Assembly: GCF_936928535.1 (NCBI RefSeq)
Contig: NZ_CAKZHY010000057.1
Location: 1-64,000 of the forward strand
Direction of reading: 5' to 3'
DNA length: 64,000 nucleotides
DNA from: an uncultured Bradyrhizobium sp.
Lineage (GTDB): Bacteria > Pseudomonadota > Alphaproteobacteria > Rhizobiales > Xanthobacteraceae
A program made the position numbers and the translations under genes. This document shows, one piece after another, positions 36,543 through 44,696 of this stretch; positions within the stretch are counted from its first letter, which is position 1; each line of letters starts with the position of its first letter. The notes under the pieces were generated by a model. It was not told where the DNA came from. It ran no database searches and saw nothing but the letters and a program-made list of their open reading frames with translations.

Positions 36543-37928
36543 GTGAGATCCAAGGTTATTGGCGCAGTGTCACTGGCGGTCGCTGCGGTTGGGCTGTTCG
36601 CCGCCACTGCACCCACCTTTGCGCAGCAAAAGACGATTACGGTCTGGTGGGGCAAGGGCTTCTACCGCTCCGAAGACGACGCGCTGCTCGAGACGATCAA
36701 GAAGTTCGAGGCCAAGACCGGCATCAAGGTCGAATTGTCGCAGTACGCGATCCAGGACATGATTCCGAAGACGGTCGCCGCGCTCGACGCCGGCACCGTG
36801 CCAGACGTCGCCTATTCCGACACTTATGACGTGCAGGCGCAGGGCAAGTGGGCCTTCGAGGGCAAGCTCGAGGACCTCACCGACGTCATGAAGCCGATCG
36901 AGGACCGGTTCGCGCCGAACACGCTGGAGGCCTCGAAGCTCTATGACGACGTCGCCAAGAAGAAGGCGTACTACGGCTTTCCGCTGAAGCAGCAGAGCAT
37001 GCATGTCCAGATCTGGAATGACATGCTGGAGAAGGCCGGCTTCAAGCAAAGCGACATCCCGACCGACTGGACCGGCTACTGGTCGTTCTGGTGCGACAAG
37101 GTGCAGCCGGCGATCCGCAAGGCGACCGGCCAGCGTATCTATGCCGTCGGCCAGCCGATGGGCGTGGAATCCACCGACGCCTTCCAGTCGTTCTACACCT
37201 TCATGGACGCCTATCACGTCAAGCTGGTCGACGACGACGGCAAGCTTCTGGTCGACGACCCCAAGGTCCGCGACGGCCTGATCAAGGCGATGAAGGACTA
37301 TACCGACACCTACATCAAGGGCTGCACGCCGCCGTCCTCGACGACCTGGAAGGATCCGGACAACAACGTCGCCTTCCACAACAAGACCATCGTGATGACC
37401 CACAACTTCACGATCTCGATCGCGGCGAAATGGTACGAGGACTCGCAGAACCAGGCGCTGACGCAAGAGCAGCGCGACGCCGGCAAGAAGGCCTATGAGC
37501 AGGACATCATCACGGCGTCCTTCCCGAAGGCCCCGGATGGTTCGACCATCCGCTACCGCTCCGACGTCAAGACCGGGCTGATCTTCAAAGCGGCCAAGAA
37601 CAAGGACGAGGCCAAGCAGTTCATCAGCTTCCTGCTGCAGGAAGAGAACGTCCGCCCGTATATCGAGGGTGCGCTCGGCCGCTGGTTCCCGGTCACCAAG
37701 GCCAGCCAGCAAAGCCCGTTCTGGCAGGCTGACAAGCACCGCAAGGCCGTGTACGCGCAGTTCACCGGCGGCACCGCGCCGTTCGACTTCACCAAGAACT
37801 GGAAGTTCACGATCCTCAACAACGAGAACGTCTGGGCCAAGGCGATGAACCGCGTCGTTTCGGAGAAGGTCCCGGTGGACAAGGCCGTCGACGAGATGAT
37901 CGCCCGCATCAAGCAGGTCGCGGGCTAA
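36543..37928 (+). CDS. ABC importer solute-binding protein, sugar type
   Basis: A 461-residue extracytoplasmic binding protein of the family 1 sugar type. The Sec signal peptide (SKVIGAVSLAVAAVGLFAAT) ends near APTFAQQ. The mature part starts KTITVWWGKGFYRSEDDALL and includes VPDVAYSDTYDVQAQGKWA and a long helical C-terminus. A GTG start at 36543 is supported by AGGGAG 6 nt upstream; an upstream TTG is in frame but would overlap that ribosome site. Two hairpins follow, then two permease genes, and no ATPase gene. The ligand is unknown; similarity of the operon layout suggests a sugar or polyol. Confidence 0.92.
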   Translation: MRSKVIGAVSLAVAAVGLFAATAPTFAQQKTITVWWGKGFYRSEDDALLETIKKFEAKTGIKVELSQYAIQDMIPKTVAALDAGTVPDVAYSDTYDVQAQGKWAFEGKLEDLTDVMKPIEDRFAPNTLEASKLYDDVAKKKAYYGFPLKQQSMHVQIWNDMLEKAGFKQSDIPTDWTGYWSFWCDKVQPAIRKATGQRIYAVGQPMGVESTDAFQSFYTFMDAYHVKLVDDDGKLLVDDPKVRDGLIKAMKDYTDTYIKGCTPPSSTTWKDPDNNVAFHNKTIVMTHNFTISIAAKWYEDSQNQALTQEQRDAGKKAYEQDIITASFPKAPDGSTIRYRSDVKTGLIFKAAKNKDEAKQFISFLLQEENVRPYIEGALGRWFPVTKASQQSPFWQADKHRKAVYAQFTGGTAPFDFTKNWKFTILNNENVWAKAMNRVVSEKVPVDKAVDEMIARIKQVAG

Positions 37929-37939
37929 ACCTTGCTTTC

Positions 37940-37998
37940 CCTCTCCCCGCCTCGCGGGGAGAGGTGTAAGAACAACACCGGCCGCGTTTCGCGGCCGG
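37940..37998 (+). terminator. Double hairpin between binding-protein and permease genes
   Basis: CCTCTCCCCGC (37940-37950) pairs with GCGGGGAGAGG (37954-37964), and CCGGCCGCG (37978-37986) pairs with CGCGGCCGG (37990-37998). Pyrimidine-rich CTTCTCTTT follows the second. Such structures after a binding-protein gene commonly protect its mRNA and reduce read-through into the permeases. Confidence 0.75.
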
Positions 37999-38023
37999 CT
38001 TCTCTTTGAAGAGTCCGAAAAGA

Positions 38024-38896
38024 ATGGCGATTACGCTCTCTGGCGATCAGGCGATACCCGCCCCACCCCTATCGTCGCGGCTGACCACGGCACAGGTCTG
38101 GGGCATCGTGCTGCTCGTCCCCTATATCCTCGTTTTTCTCGCCTTCGTCGTCTATCCCGTCTGTTACGGGCTGTGGCTGGCGCGGGCGCCGTCGAACTAT
38201 GTCGCGCTCTACAACGACCCGATCTTCGCGCGCGCCGCGGTCAATACGCTGATCTTCCTGGTCATCGGCATCAACATCAAGATGCTGATCGCGCTGTTCC
38301 TGTCCGGCTTCTTCGCCCAGCAGCGCACCTGGATCAAATGGCTTTCGGTGATCTTCATCCTGCCCTGGGCGGTGCCGTCGATCCCGACCATCCTGTCGGT
38401 GCGGTTCATGCTCAACCCCGAATGGGGTATGATCAACCACTATATCTTCGCCTTCACCGGCGATGACGGCCCGAACTGGCTGAACGACCCGACCGTGGCG
38501 CTGACCATGGCGATCGGCGTGCACATCTGGAAGTCGCTGCCGTTCTGGACGCTGATCCTGATCACCGGTCGCCTTGCGATCGCGCAGGACCTGTTCGAGG
38601 CCGCCGAAGTCGACGGCGCGAACTGGTGGCAGAAATTCCGCTTCATCACCTGGCCGTCGATGCAGACGCTCTACATCACCTGCACGCTGCTTTCGATGAT
38701 CTGGACGCTGGGCGATTTCAACAGCGTCTATCTGCTCACCGGCGGTGGTCCGGCCGACCTCACGCATGTGCTGTCGACGCTCGGCATTCGCTATCTCCGG
38801 CTCGACCAGCTCTCGCTCGCGATGGCCTCCATCGTCTGCGCGATGCCGTTCGTCCTGCCGCTCGTGTACTTCATGATGAAACGGTTGTCGCGATGA
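38024..38896 (+). CDS. ABC importer permease, sugar type (first)
   Basis: A 290-residue inner-membrane permease with six hydrophobic segments. The EAA loop is LFEAAEVDGANWWQKFRFIT, needed for docking an ATPase. The N-terminal segment VWGIVLLVPYILVFLAFVVYP is the first helix. ATG 38024 is taken as the start; an in-frame TTG six codons earlier is less likely. It follows the binding-protein gene after the double hairpin and overlaps the second permease gene by 4 nt. Together they form the channel of the second sugar-type importer in this window. Confidence 0.92.
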   Translation: MAITLSGDQAIPAPPLSSRLTTAQVWGIVLLVPYILVFLAFVVYPVCYGLWLARAPSNYVALYNDPIFARAAVNTLIFLVIGINIKMLIALFLSGFFAQQRTWIKWLSVIFILPWAVPSIPTILSVRFMLNPEWGMINHYIFAFTGDDGPNWLNDPTVALTMAIGVHIWKSLPFWTLILITGRLAIAQDLFEAAEVDGANWWQKFRFITWPSMQTLYITCTLLSMIWTLGDFNSVYLLTGGGPADLTHVLSTLGIRYLRLDQLSLAMASIVCAMPFVLPLVYFMMKRLSR

Positions 38897-39744
38897 AGCT
38901 TCCCTCTCTCCGTGACGTCGCGACGGAAGCGCGGCTGCTCCTGATCGGCATTCCCGTCTTCCTGTGGACGATGATCCCGATCTATCACATGTTCCTGTTC
39001 GCGATCTCCCCGAAGGAGGACGCGTTCTCGGGCAAGCTGTGGCCCGACCATCCGACGCTGCACAACTTCGAGATCGTCTTCAAGCAGCAGCACTATTTCC
39101 TGCGCGACTTCTACGTCCAGTTCTGGAATTCGACGGTGATCGCAGCCGCCGTCGGCGTGCTGACGCTGTTCGTCGCCACGGCCGCGGCGTTCTCGATCTC
39201 GCGGCTGAAAGTGCCGGGTGGACGCATGGTGCTCAACCTCGCGCTGTTCACCTATTTCATCCCCGCGGCGTTCCTTGCCGTGCCGATGTACCGCACCATG
39301 GGCAATTACGGCCTGCTCAACAATCGCTGGTCCCTGATCCTGGCGATGGTGACGATCGCATCGCCTTACGCGATCTGGGTGCTGAAGCAAGCCTCGGACA
39401 AGCTGCCGGTCGAACTGGATGAGGCCGCGGTAATGGACGGCGCCACGACACTGCAGATATTCCGCCTGGTCTATTTGCCGCTGATGATGCCCTCGCTGGT
39501 CGCGATCGGCACCTATGCAGTGCTGCTCGCCTGGAACGAATATCTCTACGCGTTCCTGCTGCTCTCCAACGACCAGGACATCACCCTCCCCGTCGCGCTC
39601 GGCAACTTCCTTGCCGCCGACGATTCGCCGTGGGAGCTGCTGATGACTACCGGCTTCATCTACGCGCTGCCGCCGGCTGCGGTGTACTACGCCTTCCGCC
39701 GCTACATGGTGGGCGGGCTCACGGCGGGTGCGGTGAAGTCCTAA
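38893..39744 (+). CDS. ABC importer permease, sugar type (second)
   Basis: A 283-residue permease with six hydrophobic segments, starting MKLPSLRDVATEARLLLIGI. The EAA loop reads LDEAAVMDGATTLQIFRLVY, and the C-terminus (YMVGGLTAGAVKS) is typical of MalG-type subunits. The start overlaps the first permease gene by 4 nt (ATGA), so coupled translation is likely. The gene ends the operon, and its stop overlaps by 4 nt the stop of a convergent, frameshifted membrane-protein gene. No ATPase gene follows. Confidence 0.92.
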   Translation: MKLPSLRDVATEARLLLIGIPVFLWTMIPIYHMFLFAISPKEDAFSGKLWPDHPTLHNFEIVFKQQHYFLRDFYVQFWNSTVIAAAVGVLTLFVATAAAFSISRLKVPGGRMVLNLALFTYFIPAAFLAVPMYRTMGNYGLLNNRWSLILAMVTIASPYAIWVLKQASDKLPVELDEAAVMDGATTLQIFRLVYLPLMMPSLVAIGTYAVLLAWNEYLYAFLLLSNDQDITLPVALGNFLAADDSPWELLMTTGFIYALPPAAVYYAFRRYMVGGLTAGAVKS

Positions 39745-40239
39745 ACATCTTCGGCGCTCTTGCGTCGATAGGCGAGCAGCAGCGCGATCATCGATCCGAA
39801 GAAGTAGCCGGCGGTCGCGCCCGAGATGGCGCGGCCGACGATGATTGCCAGCGCTCGGTCGCCTGCGTCGATGGCGGAGATCACGCTCACCGTGTACTGC
39901 AGGGTGAACACGACGAGATTGCGAATCAGGGCGAATGCGCTGCCTGGGCGGATGATCTCTCCAGTCTTGTGATCGACATCGAACGGACGCGGTGTCAGCA
40001 CACCGAGCGGCAACAGCGAGCGCGGCGGCGATCCACGCGACGAGCGGCCATTGGTTGTCCTGGTGTCCGAAACCGATCCTCGAAACGCCCCAGGTGACGA
40101 AGACGATCGGGACGATCAACGCACGCCAGATCGGCGCCTTGCGCGGCTGCATGGACTTGATGCCTTGCCAGACCAGATAGGCCAGCAAGATCCAGACCCA
40201 GGGCGGCGTATGGATCAGGATTTGATAGGCGAACATCAT
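39741..40239 (-). pseudogene. Small multi-helix membrane protein, broken by a frameshift
   Basis: The ATG at 40239 opens MMFAYQILIHTPPWVWILL with clear membrane helices, up to NQWPLVAWIAAAL near 40020. There the frame leaves the hydrophobic sequence and runs into Arg-rich, non-coding-like residues. The neighbouring frame, entered by skipping one base between about 40017 and 40029, continues with LLPLGVLTPRPFDVDHKTGE and two further helices, ending DV-stop at 39741. Joined, the two parts make a coherent protein of 165 residues with about five membrane helices. I do not recognise its function. It is either a recent +1 frameshift pseudogene or a sequencing error. Confidence 0.75.
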
Positions 40240-40252
40240 GACCCATCCCCTT

Positions 40253-41065
40253 CTAAAGCGGCGCAGCGCTCTCGCCCCGCGAGCTCGACAATTTTGACGC
40301 GAGCGAGGCGATGACAATGACGACCGCGATCAGGGCAATCACCAGCGTGCAGATTGCGTTGATCTCCGGCTTCACACCGAGCCGAACCTCGGAATAGATC
40401 CGGATCGGCAGCGTCGCCGAGCCAGGGCCGGTGGTGAAGCTTGCTATCACGAGGTCGTCGAGCGAGAGCGTGAAGGCGAGCATCCATCCAGCGACGATCG
40501 CGGGCGCAATCAGCGGCAGCGTCACCGACAGAAAGGCGGGGACGGGCGCGCAGCCAAGGTCCATGGCCGCCTCCTCGAGCGAACGGTCGAGCGAGCCGAG
40601 GCGCGACTGCACGACGACGGCGACGAAGCACATCGTCAGCGTGGTGTGGGCGATCGTCACCGTCCAGAAGCCGCGCTCGGCGTTCAGCGCCACGAACAGC
40701 AGCAGCAGCGACAGTCCCGTGATCACCTCCGGCATCACCAGCGGCGCATACAGCATACCGGAGAGCAGCGTGCGGCCGCGAAAACGCTCGCCGCGCGACA
40801 GCGCCACCGCGGCCAGCGTACCGATCAGCGTGGCGATGGTCGCAGAGGCGGCCGCAACCCGCAGGCTCATCCAGGACGCCTCGATCATGGCGCGGTCGGC
40901 GAAGAACTCGCGATACCAGCGTAATGACCAGCCGCCCCACACCGTCACCAGCCGCGAGGCGTTGAAGGAGTAGATGACGAGGATGAGGATCGGCAGATAG
41001 AGAAAGGCGAGCCCCAGCGCCAGCGAGGCGATGTTGAAGCGGGACAGGCGAGCGGTCTTGGGCAT
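40253..41065 (-). CDS. ABC permease, polyamine type (PotC/PotI-like)
   Basis: A 270-residue inner-membrane permease with six hydrophobic segments. The EAA loop reads LEEAAMDLGCAPVPAFLSVT, with the DLG variant of the Pot/AfuB/ThiP group, and SLDDLVIASFTTGPGSATLP is a hallmark of PotC/PotI. ATG 41065 lies 1 nt after the stop of the previous permease gene; the frame continues upstream over it, but the Cys-rich extension there is a shadow. It is the last gene of the ATPase-permease-permease operon. Relatives import putrescine, spermidine or related cations. No binding-protein gene follows. Confidence 0.92.
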   Translation of the reverse strand: MPKTARLSRFNIASLALGLAFLYLPILILVIYSFNASRLVTVWGGWSLRWYREFFADRAMIEASWMSLRVAAASATIATLIGTLAAVALSRGERFRGRTLLSGMLYAPLVMPEVITGLSLLLLFVALNAERGFWTVTIAHTTLTMCFVAVVVQSRLGSLDRSLEEAAMDLGCAPVPAFLSVTLPLIAPAIVAGWMLAFTLSLDDLVIASFTTGPGSATLPIRIYSEVRLGVKPEINAICTLVIALIAVVIVIASLASKLSSSRGESAAPL

Positions 41066-41066
41066 G

Positions 41067-41978
41067 TCACTGCTCCTCGAGCTGCCGACGCTGCAGCCGC
41101 TCGTAGAGCAGAAGCGGCAGCAGCAGCACCACGAGCAGCGTGATCGCGGCGGCGGATGCGACCGGCCAGTCCTTGTTGGTGAAGAACTCAAGCCACAGCG
41201 TCTGGCCGATCATCAGCGAGTTGGAGCCGGCGAGAAGATCCGGGATCACGAACTCGCCGACGATGGGGATGAAGCAGAGCAGCACGCCTGCGCCGACGCC
41301 CGGCAGCGACAGCGGGAAGGTCACGAGCCAGAACACCTGCCAGGGCGGCGCGCCGAGATCGGAGGCCGCCTCCTCCAGCGCCCGCTCCATCTTGGCGAGC
41401 GTGGCGTAGAGCGGCAGGATCATGAACGGCAAATAGGAATAGACGATGCCGACATACATCGCGGTGTCGGTGGAGAGCCACACCACAGGCGCGCTGACCA
41501 GGTGCAGCGCCAGCAGGATTTGGTTGAGCAGGCCGTCATGCTGCAGGATGTTGATCCAGGCATAGATGCGGATCAGGAACGAAGTCCAGAACGGCACGAT
41601 CACCAGCACCATCGCCACCGCCTGCCAGCGCTTCGGCAGCCGCGCCATGCCATAGGCAATGGGATAGCCGATCAGCAGCAGCAATGCGGTCGCCGTTACG
41701 GCAACGGTCAGGCTGCGCAGATAAGCGAACACATAAAGATCGTCGGAGCCGATCAGCTTGAAATTGTCGAGCGAGAGCGCGGCAAAAGCCGAGCGGATCG
41801 CCGTCCACCCCGCCGTGAGGTCGAACACCGGCTCGTAAGGCGGCTGCGCGATCGCGGTCTGCGACAGGCTGATCTTCAGCACGAAGCCGAACGGCACCAG
41901 GAAGAACAGCAGCATCCAGACATAGGGGGCGATCGCGGCAAACCGCGCCGGCCGCGCGAAAATCCGGCGCGCGCTCAT
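41067..41978 (-). CDS. ABC permease, polyamine type (PotB/PotH-like)
   Basis: A 303-residue inner-membrane permease with six hydrophobic segments. Landmarks are APYVWMLLFFLVPFGFVLKIS at the N-terminus, VPFWTSFLIRIYAWINILQ, and the EAA loop LEEAASDLGAPPWQVFWLVT. FIPIVGEFVIPDLLAGSNSL is diagnostic for PotB/PotH. The start overlaps the ATPase gene by 4 nt and the stop is 1 nt from the next start, so the three genes form a tight operon. Its partner is the PotC-like permease downstream. Confidence 0.93.
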   Translation of the reverse strand: MSARRIFARPARFAAIAPYVWMLLFFLVPFGFVLKISLSQTAIAQPPYEPVFDLTAGWTAIRSAFAALSLDNFKLIGSDDLYVFAYLRSLTVAVTATALLLLIGYPIAYGMARLPKRWQAVAMVLVIVPFWTSFLIRIYAWINILQHDGLLNQILLALHLVSAPVVWLSTDTAMYVGIVYSYLPFMILPLYATLAKMERALEEAASDLGAPPWQVFWLVTFPLSLPGVGAGVLLCFIPIVGEFVIPDLLAGSNSLMIGQTLWLEFFTNKDWPVASAAAITLLVVLLLPLLLYERLQRRQLEEQ

Positions 41979-43135
41979 GACGGCAGCACCATGCAGTCGT
42001 CGGGCGTGAACCAGGCGACGACATGCTGGCTCAGACTATAGGCATCAACATCGAGGCGCGCAGTGTTGGCGACCGAGGCCTGCAGCATTCCACCCGTATC
42101 GAGCTTCACCTTGTAGGTGGTGGTGCCACCGAGATAGCAGACATCAGCGATCACGCCGTCAAGCCGGTTGATCGCCGTTTCATGACCGGCCTCGGCCACG
42201 GGACCACGACGCGACAGCTTGACCTTCTCGGGGCGGATCGCAACCGAGAACTTCCCTTCGCCGACCGGTTCACGCGGCTCGGCTACCACCAGCGCGCCGG
42301 CATCGCGCGTGCCAATGACCAGTCGATGACCGTCGCGCAATCTGGACTCGGCGTCGAACAGGTTGATGTCGCCGACGAACTCCGCGATCCAGCGCGAACG
42401 CGGCGCCTCGTAGAGCTCACGTGGGCTCGCGACCTGAGCGAGCTTGCCCGATTTCATCACGCCGATTCTGTCAGCCATCGTCATCGCCTCCTCCTGGTCG
42501 TGGGTGACGATGATGAACGTCATGCCGAGCCGGCGCTGCAGCTCCATCAGCTCGACTTGCGTGCTCTCGCGCAACTTCTTGTCGAGGGCTGCGAGCGGCT
42601 CGTCGAGCAGCAGCAATTGCGGCCGCCGCGCCAGCGCGCGGGCCAGCGCGACGCGCTGGCGCTGGCCACCGGAGAGCTGGTCGGGCTTACGCTTCTCGAG
42701 CCCCTCGAGCTTCACCAGCGCAACCATCTCCGCGACGCGCGTTGCGATGTCGGCACGCGCCATATTGGCGCGCTTGAGGCCGAAGGCGATGTTGTCGCGC
42801 ACTGAAAGATGCGGGAACAGCGCGTAGTTCTGGAACATCATGTTGATCGGCCGCTGATGCGGCAGTGCCTGCGCGATGTCCTTGCCGCCGAGCAGGATGC
42901 GTCCTTCGTCCGGGGCCTCGAAGCCCGCGAGCATGCGCAGCAGCGTGGTCTTGCCGCAGCCGCTTGGTCCGAGCAGCGCAAAGAACTCGCCGGCCTTGAT
43001 CTCGAGCGACACGCCGTCGACCGCGCGGAACGTCCCGAACGTCTTGGCCACGCCCACGATGCGCAGCAGCGGCTCGCCCGCGGCCGGATGCGCATCTGCG
43101 CCAGCGACATCTGTTCCGGGCAACTCGTCAGTCAT
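41975..43135 (-). CDS. ABC ATPase, polyamine type (PotA/PotG-like)
   Basis: A 386-residue ATPase. Walker A (GPSGCGKT) is at 56-63, then MMFQNYALFPHLSV (Q-loop), the signature LSGGQRQR, Walker B LLLLDEP and the switch VTHDQEEA. A C-terminal TOBE domain (FSVAIRPEKVKLS) completes the PotA-type structure. The N-terminal 20 residues are non-conserved and acidic. I start at ATG 43135, with AGGGA close upstream; the frame is open to 43153. It leads the operon with two Pot-type permeases. It should couple to those permeases and not to the sugar-type ones nearby. It lies 52 nt after glpD on the same strand and may be read from there. Confidence 0.93.
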   Translation of the reverse strand: MTDELPGTDVAGADAHPAAGEPLLRIVGVAKTFGTFRAVDGVSLEIKAGEFFALLGPSGCGKTTLLRMLAGFEAPDEGRILLGGKDIAQALPHQRPINMMFQNYALFPHLSVRDNIAFGLKRANMARADIATRVAEMVALVKLEGLEKRKPDQLSGGQRQRVALARALARRPQLLLLDEPLAALDKKLRESTQVELMELQRRLGMTFIIVTHDQEEAMTMADRIGVMKSGKLAQVASPRELYEAPRSRWIAEFVGDINLFDAESRLRDGHRLVIGTRDAGALVVAEPREPVGEGKFSVAIRPEKVKLSRRGPVAEAGHETAINRLDGVIADVCYLGGTTTYKVKLDTGGMLQASVANTARLDVDAYSLSQHVVAWFTPDDCMVLPS

Positions 43136-43187
43136 GGTCCCTGCCAACCCCAATGCCGCCGCACGCTAGCGGCGGATCGGCCTTTGC

Positions 43188-44657
43188 TCAACCGGTTCGA
43201 GGTGGGTTCGCCATGAATGCAGCCAGCGCATCGCGATCTGCCGCGGGCATGGTCAACCCCAATTTGGAGCGGCGCCAGAGAATGTCCTCCGGAAAGCGCG
43301 CCCATTCCCGGGCCATGAGGTAGCGCACTTCGGCACCGGTCAGGTCGGGACCGAAGGCAGGACCGAGCTCATCGCGCGCCTTCGCCTCGCCCAGCACATC
43401 AGGCAATCGTGAGCCGTAGGCGGCAACCATGCGGCGGGCCTGCGGCTCCTCCAGAAAGCGCCAGCGGTGGCGCGCGAGATCGACTTCGGTCTCGAACCGA
43501 TCCCAGGCGAAATCGCCGCCAGGCAATGCCGCACCTGACGTCCAGGGCCGCGACATCGGATAGAACGGCGTCAGCCGCGTCACTGCCCGCTCGGCGCGAA
43601 AGCGCGAGGTCGTGATGTCACCGCCGAACATCGTGAGCAGCGGTGCCTTACGCCGGCGCGCGTGGAACAACGTCGTGCCGTCGCCGCGCCGGGCGGACAC
43701 AGGCGACAGGTTGACGCCGGTGACCGAGCGCACCACGTCCGTCGGACCAACCCGCTCGCGGAAATAGCGGCTCACGGCCTCGCAGAGATAGCTGACGTCA
43801 GCGCCCGACATCGCGACGATGGCGGGATCGCCGGTGAAATCATGCGTGACGGTGCCGACCAGCGTGAAGTCGCGCTCGAACGGGCTGGCGAAAATCAGCC
43901 GGCCGTCATTGTTCTGGAACACATAGACGTTGTCGGACTCGAACAGCCTCGGCACGATGATCTGGCTCATCTGCACGGCTGCCCTGGCCGCTTGCTGCTG
44001 CCGCAGCACGGTCTCGGCGACCAGCGACGTCCAGGCGCCGGTGGCGTTGGCCAGCGCGCGGGCCGTGATCGTGCGGCGATGACCGCGATCGACGATAGCG
44101 AGCCGCCAGGTATCGGTCCTGTCGGCCCGCACACAACGCGCCCCCGTCCGGATCGCGGCGCCGCGTTCGGCGGCATCCAGCGCCGTGAGCACCACCAGGC
44201 GCGAATCGTCGACGACGCAATCGGTGTATGCGAACGCAATGCCGAACGGCCGTTTCAGCGCGTCGCCGACCGGATGATGCGTGATGTCGAGCGTCGTCGA
44301 GGCCGGAAGGCCGCCACGGTTCGTGAGGGCGTCATAAACATACAGGCCCGCCCGCAACAGCCAGGGCGGACGCTCGTCGGAATGGGCCGGGATCACAAAG
44401 CTCATCGGCCGCACCAGATGCGGCGCGATCCGCAGCCAGATCGCCCGCTCGGCCAATGCCCGGCGGACGCGCCAGAAGCCCCGCCGCTCCAGCACCGACA
44501 GATCGCCATGAATCAGCCGGGGGGTCGCCGATGAGGCTGCACCGCCGAGATCACCCTGCTCGATCAGGATCACCCGCAGCCCGCGGCCGGCGGCATCGCG
44601 AGCGAGGCTGACACCGTTCAGGCCGCCACCGATGATCGCGAGGTCGTAATCCGCCAT
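43188..44657 (-). CDS. glpD: Glycerol-3-phosphate dehydrogenase, FAD-dependent
   Basis: A 489-residue peripheral membrane flavoprotein that oxidises glycerol 3-phosphate to dihydroxyacetone phosphate and feeds electrons to ubiquinone. The FAD-binding turn GGGLNGVSLARDAAGRG starts at residue 10. Other landmarks are SSATPRLIHGDL, TDCVVDDSRLVV and TMFGGDITTSRFRAE, all typical of GlpD, with the C-terminal helical domain. The length fits the family. It precedes the polyamine-type ABC genes on the same strand. No glycerol kinase or glycerol-3-phosphate transporter is linked. The association with the ABC operon may be just positional. Confidence 0.93.
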   Translation of the reverse strand: MADYDLAIIGGGLNGVSLARDAAGRGLRVILIEQGDLGGAASSATPRLIHGDLSVLERRGFWRVRRALAERAIWLRIAPHLVRPMSFVIPAHSDERPPWLLRAGLYVYDALTNRGGLPASTTLDITHHPVGDALKRPFGIAFAYTDCVVDDSRLVVLTALDAAERGAAIRTGARCVRADRTDTWRLAIVDRGHRRTITARALANATGAWTSLVAETVLRQQQAARAAVQMSQIIVPRLFESDNVYVFQNNDGRLIFASPFERDFTLVGTVTHDFTGDPAIVAMSGADVSYLCEAVSRYFRERVGPTDVVRSVTGVNLSPVSARRGDGTTLFHARRRKAPLLTMFGGDITTSRFRAERAVTRLTPFYPMSRPWTSGAALPGGDFAWDRFETEVDLARHRWRFLEEPQARRMVAAYGSRLPDVLGEAKARDELGPAFGPDLTGAEVRYLMAREWARFPEDILWRRSKLGLTMPAADRDALAAFMANPPRTG

Positions 44658-44696
44658 GAAACCGTCTGGAGGGAGCGAGGTAAGCGCTCAACATCA

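Noticed and set aside
40300..41191. N-terminal extension of the PotC-like permease (Cys- and Ser-rich start at 41191)
   Set aside because: The extension overlaps the previous permease gene out of frame. The start at 41065, 1 nt after its stop, gives the normal family N-terminus.
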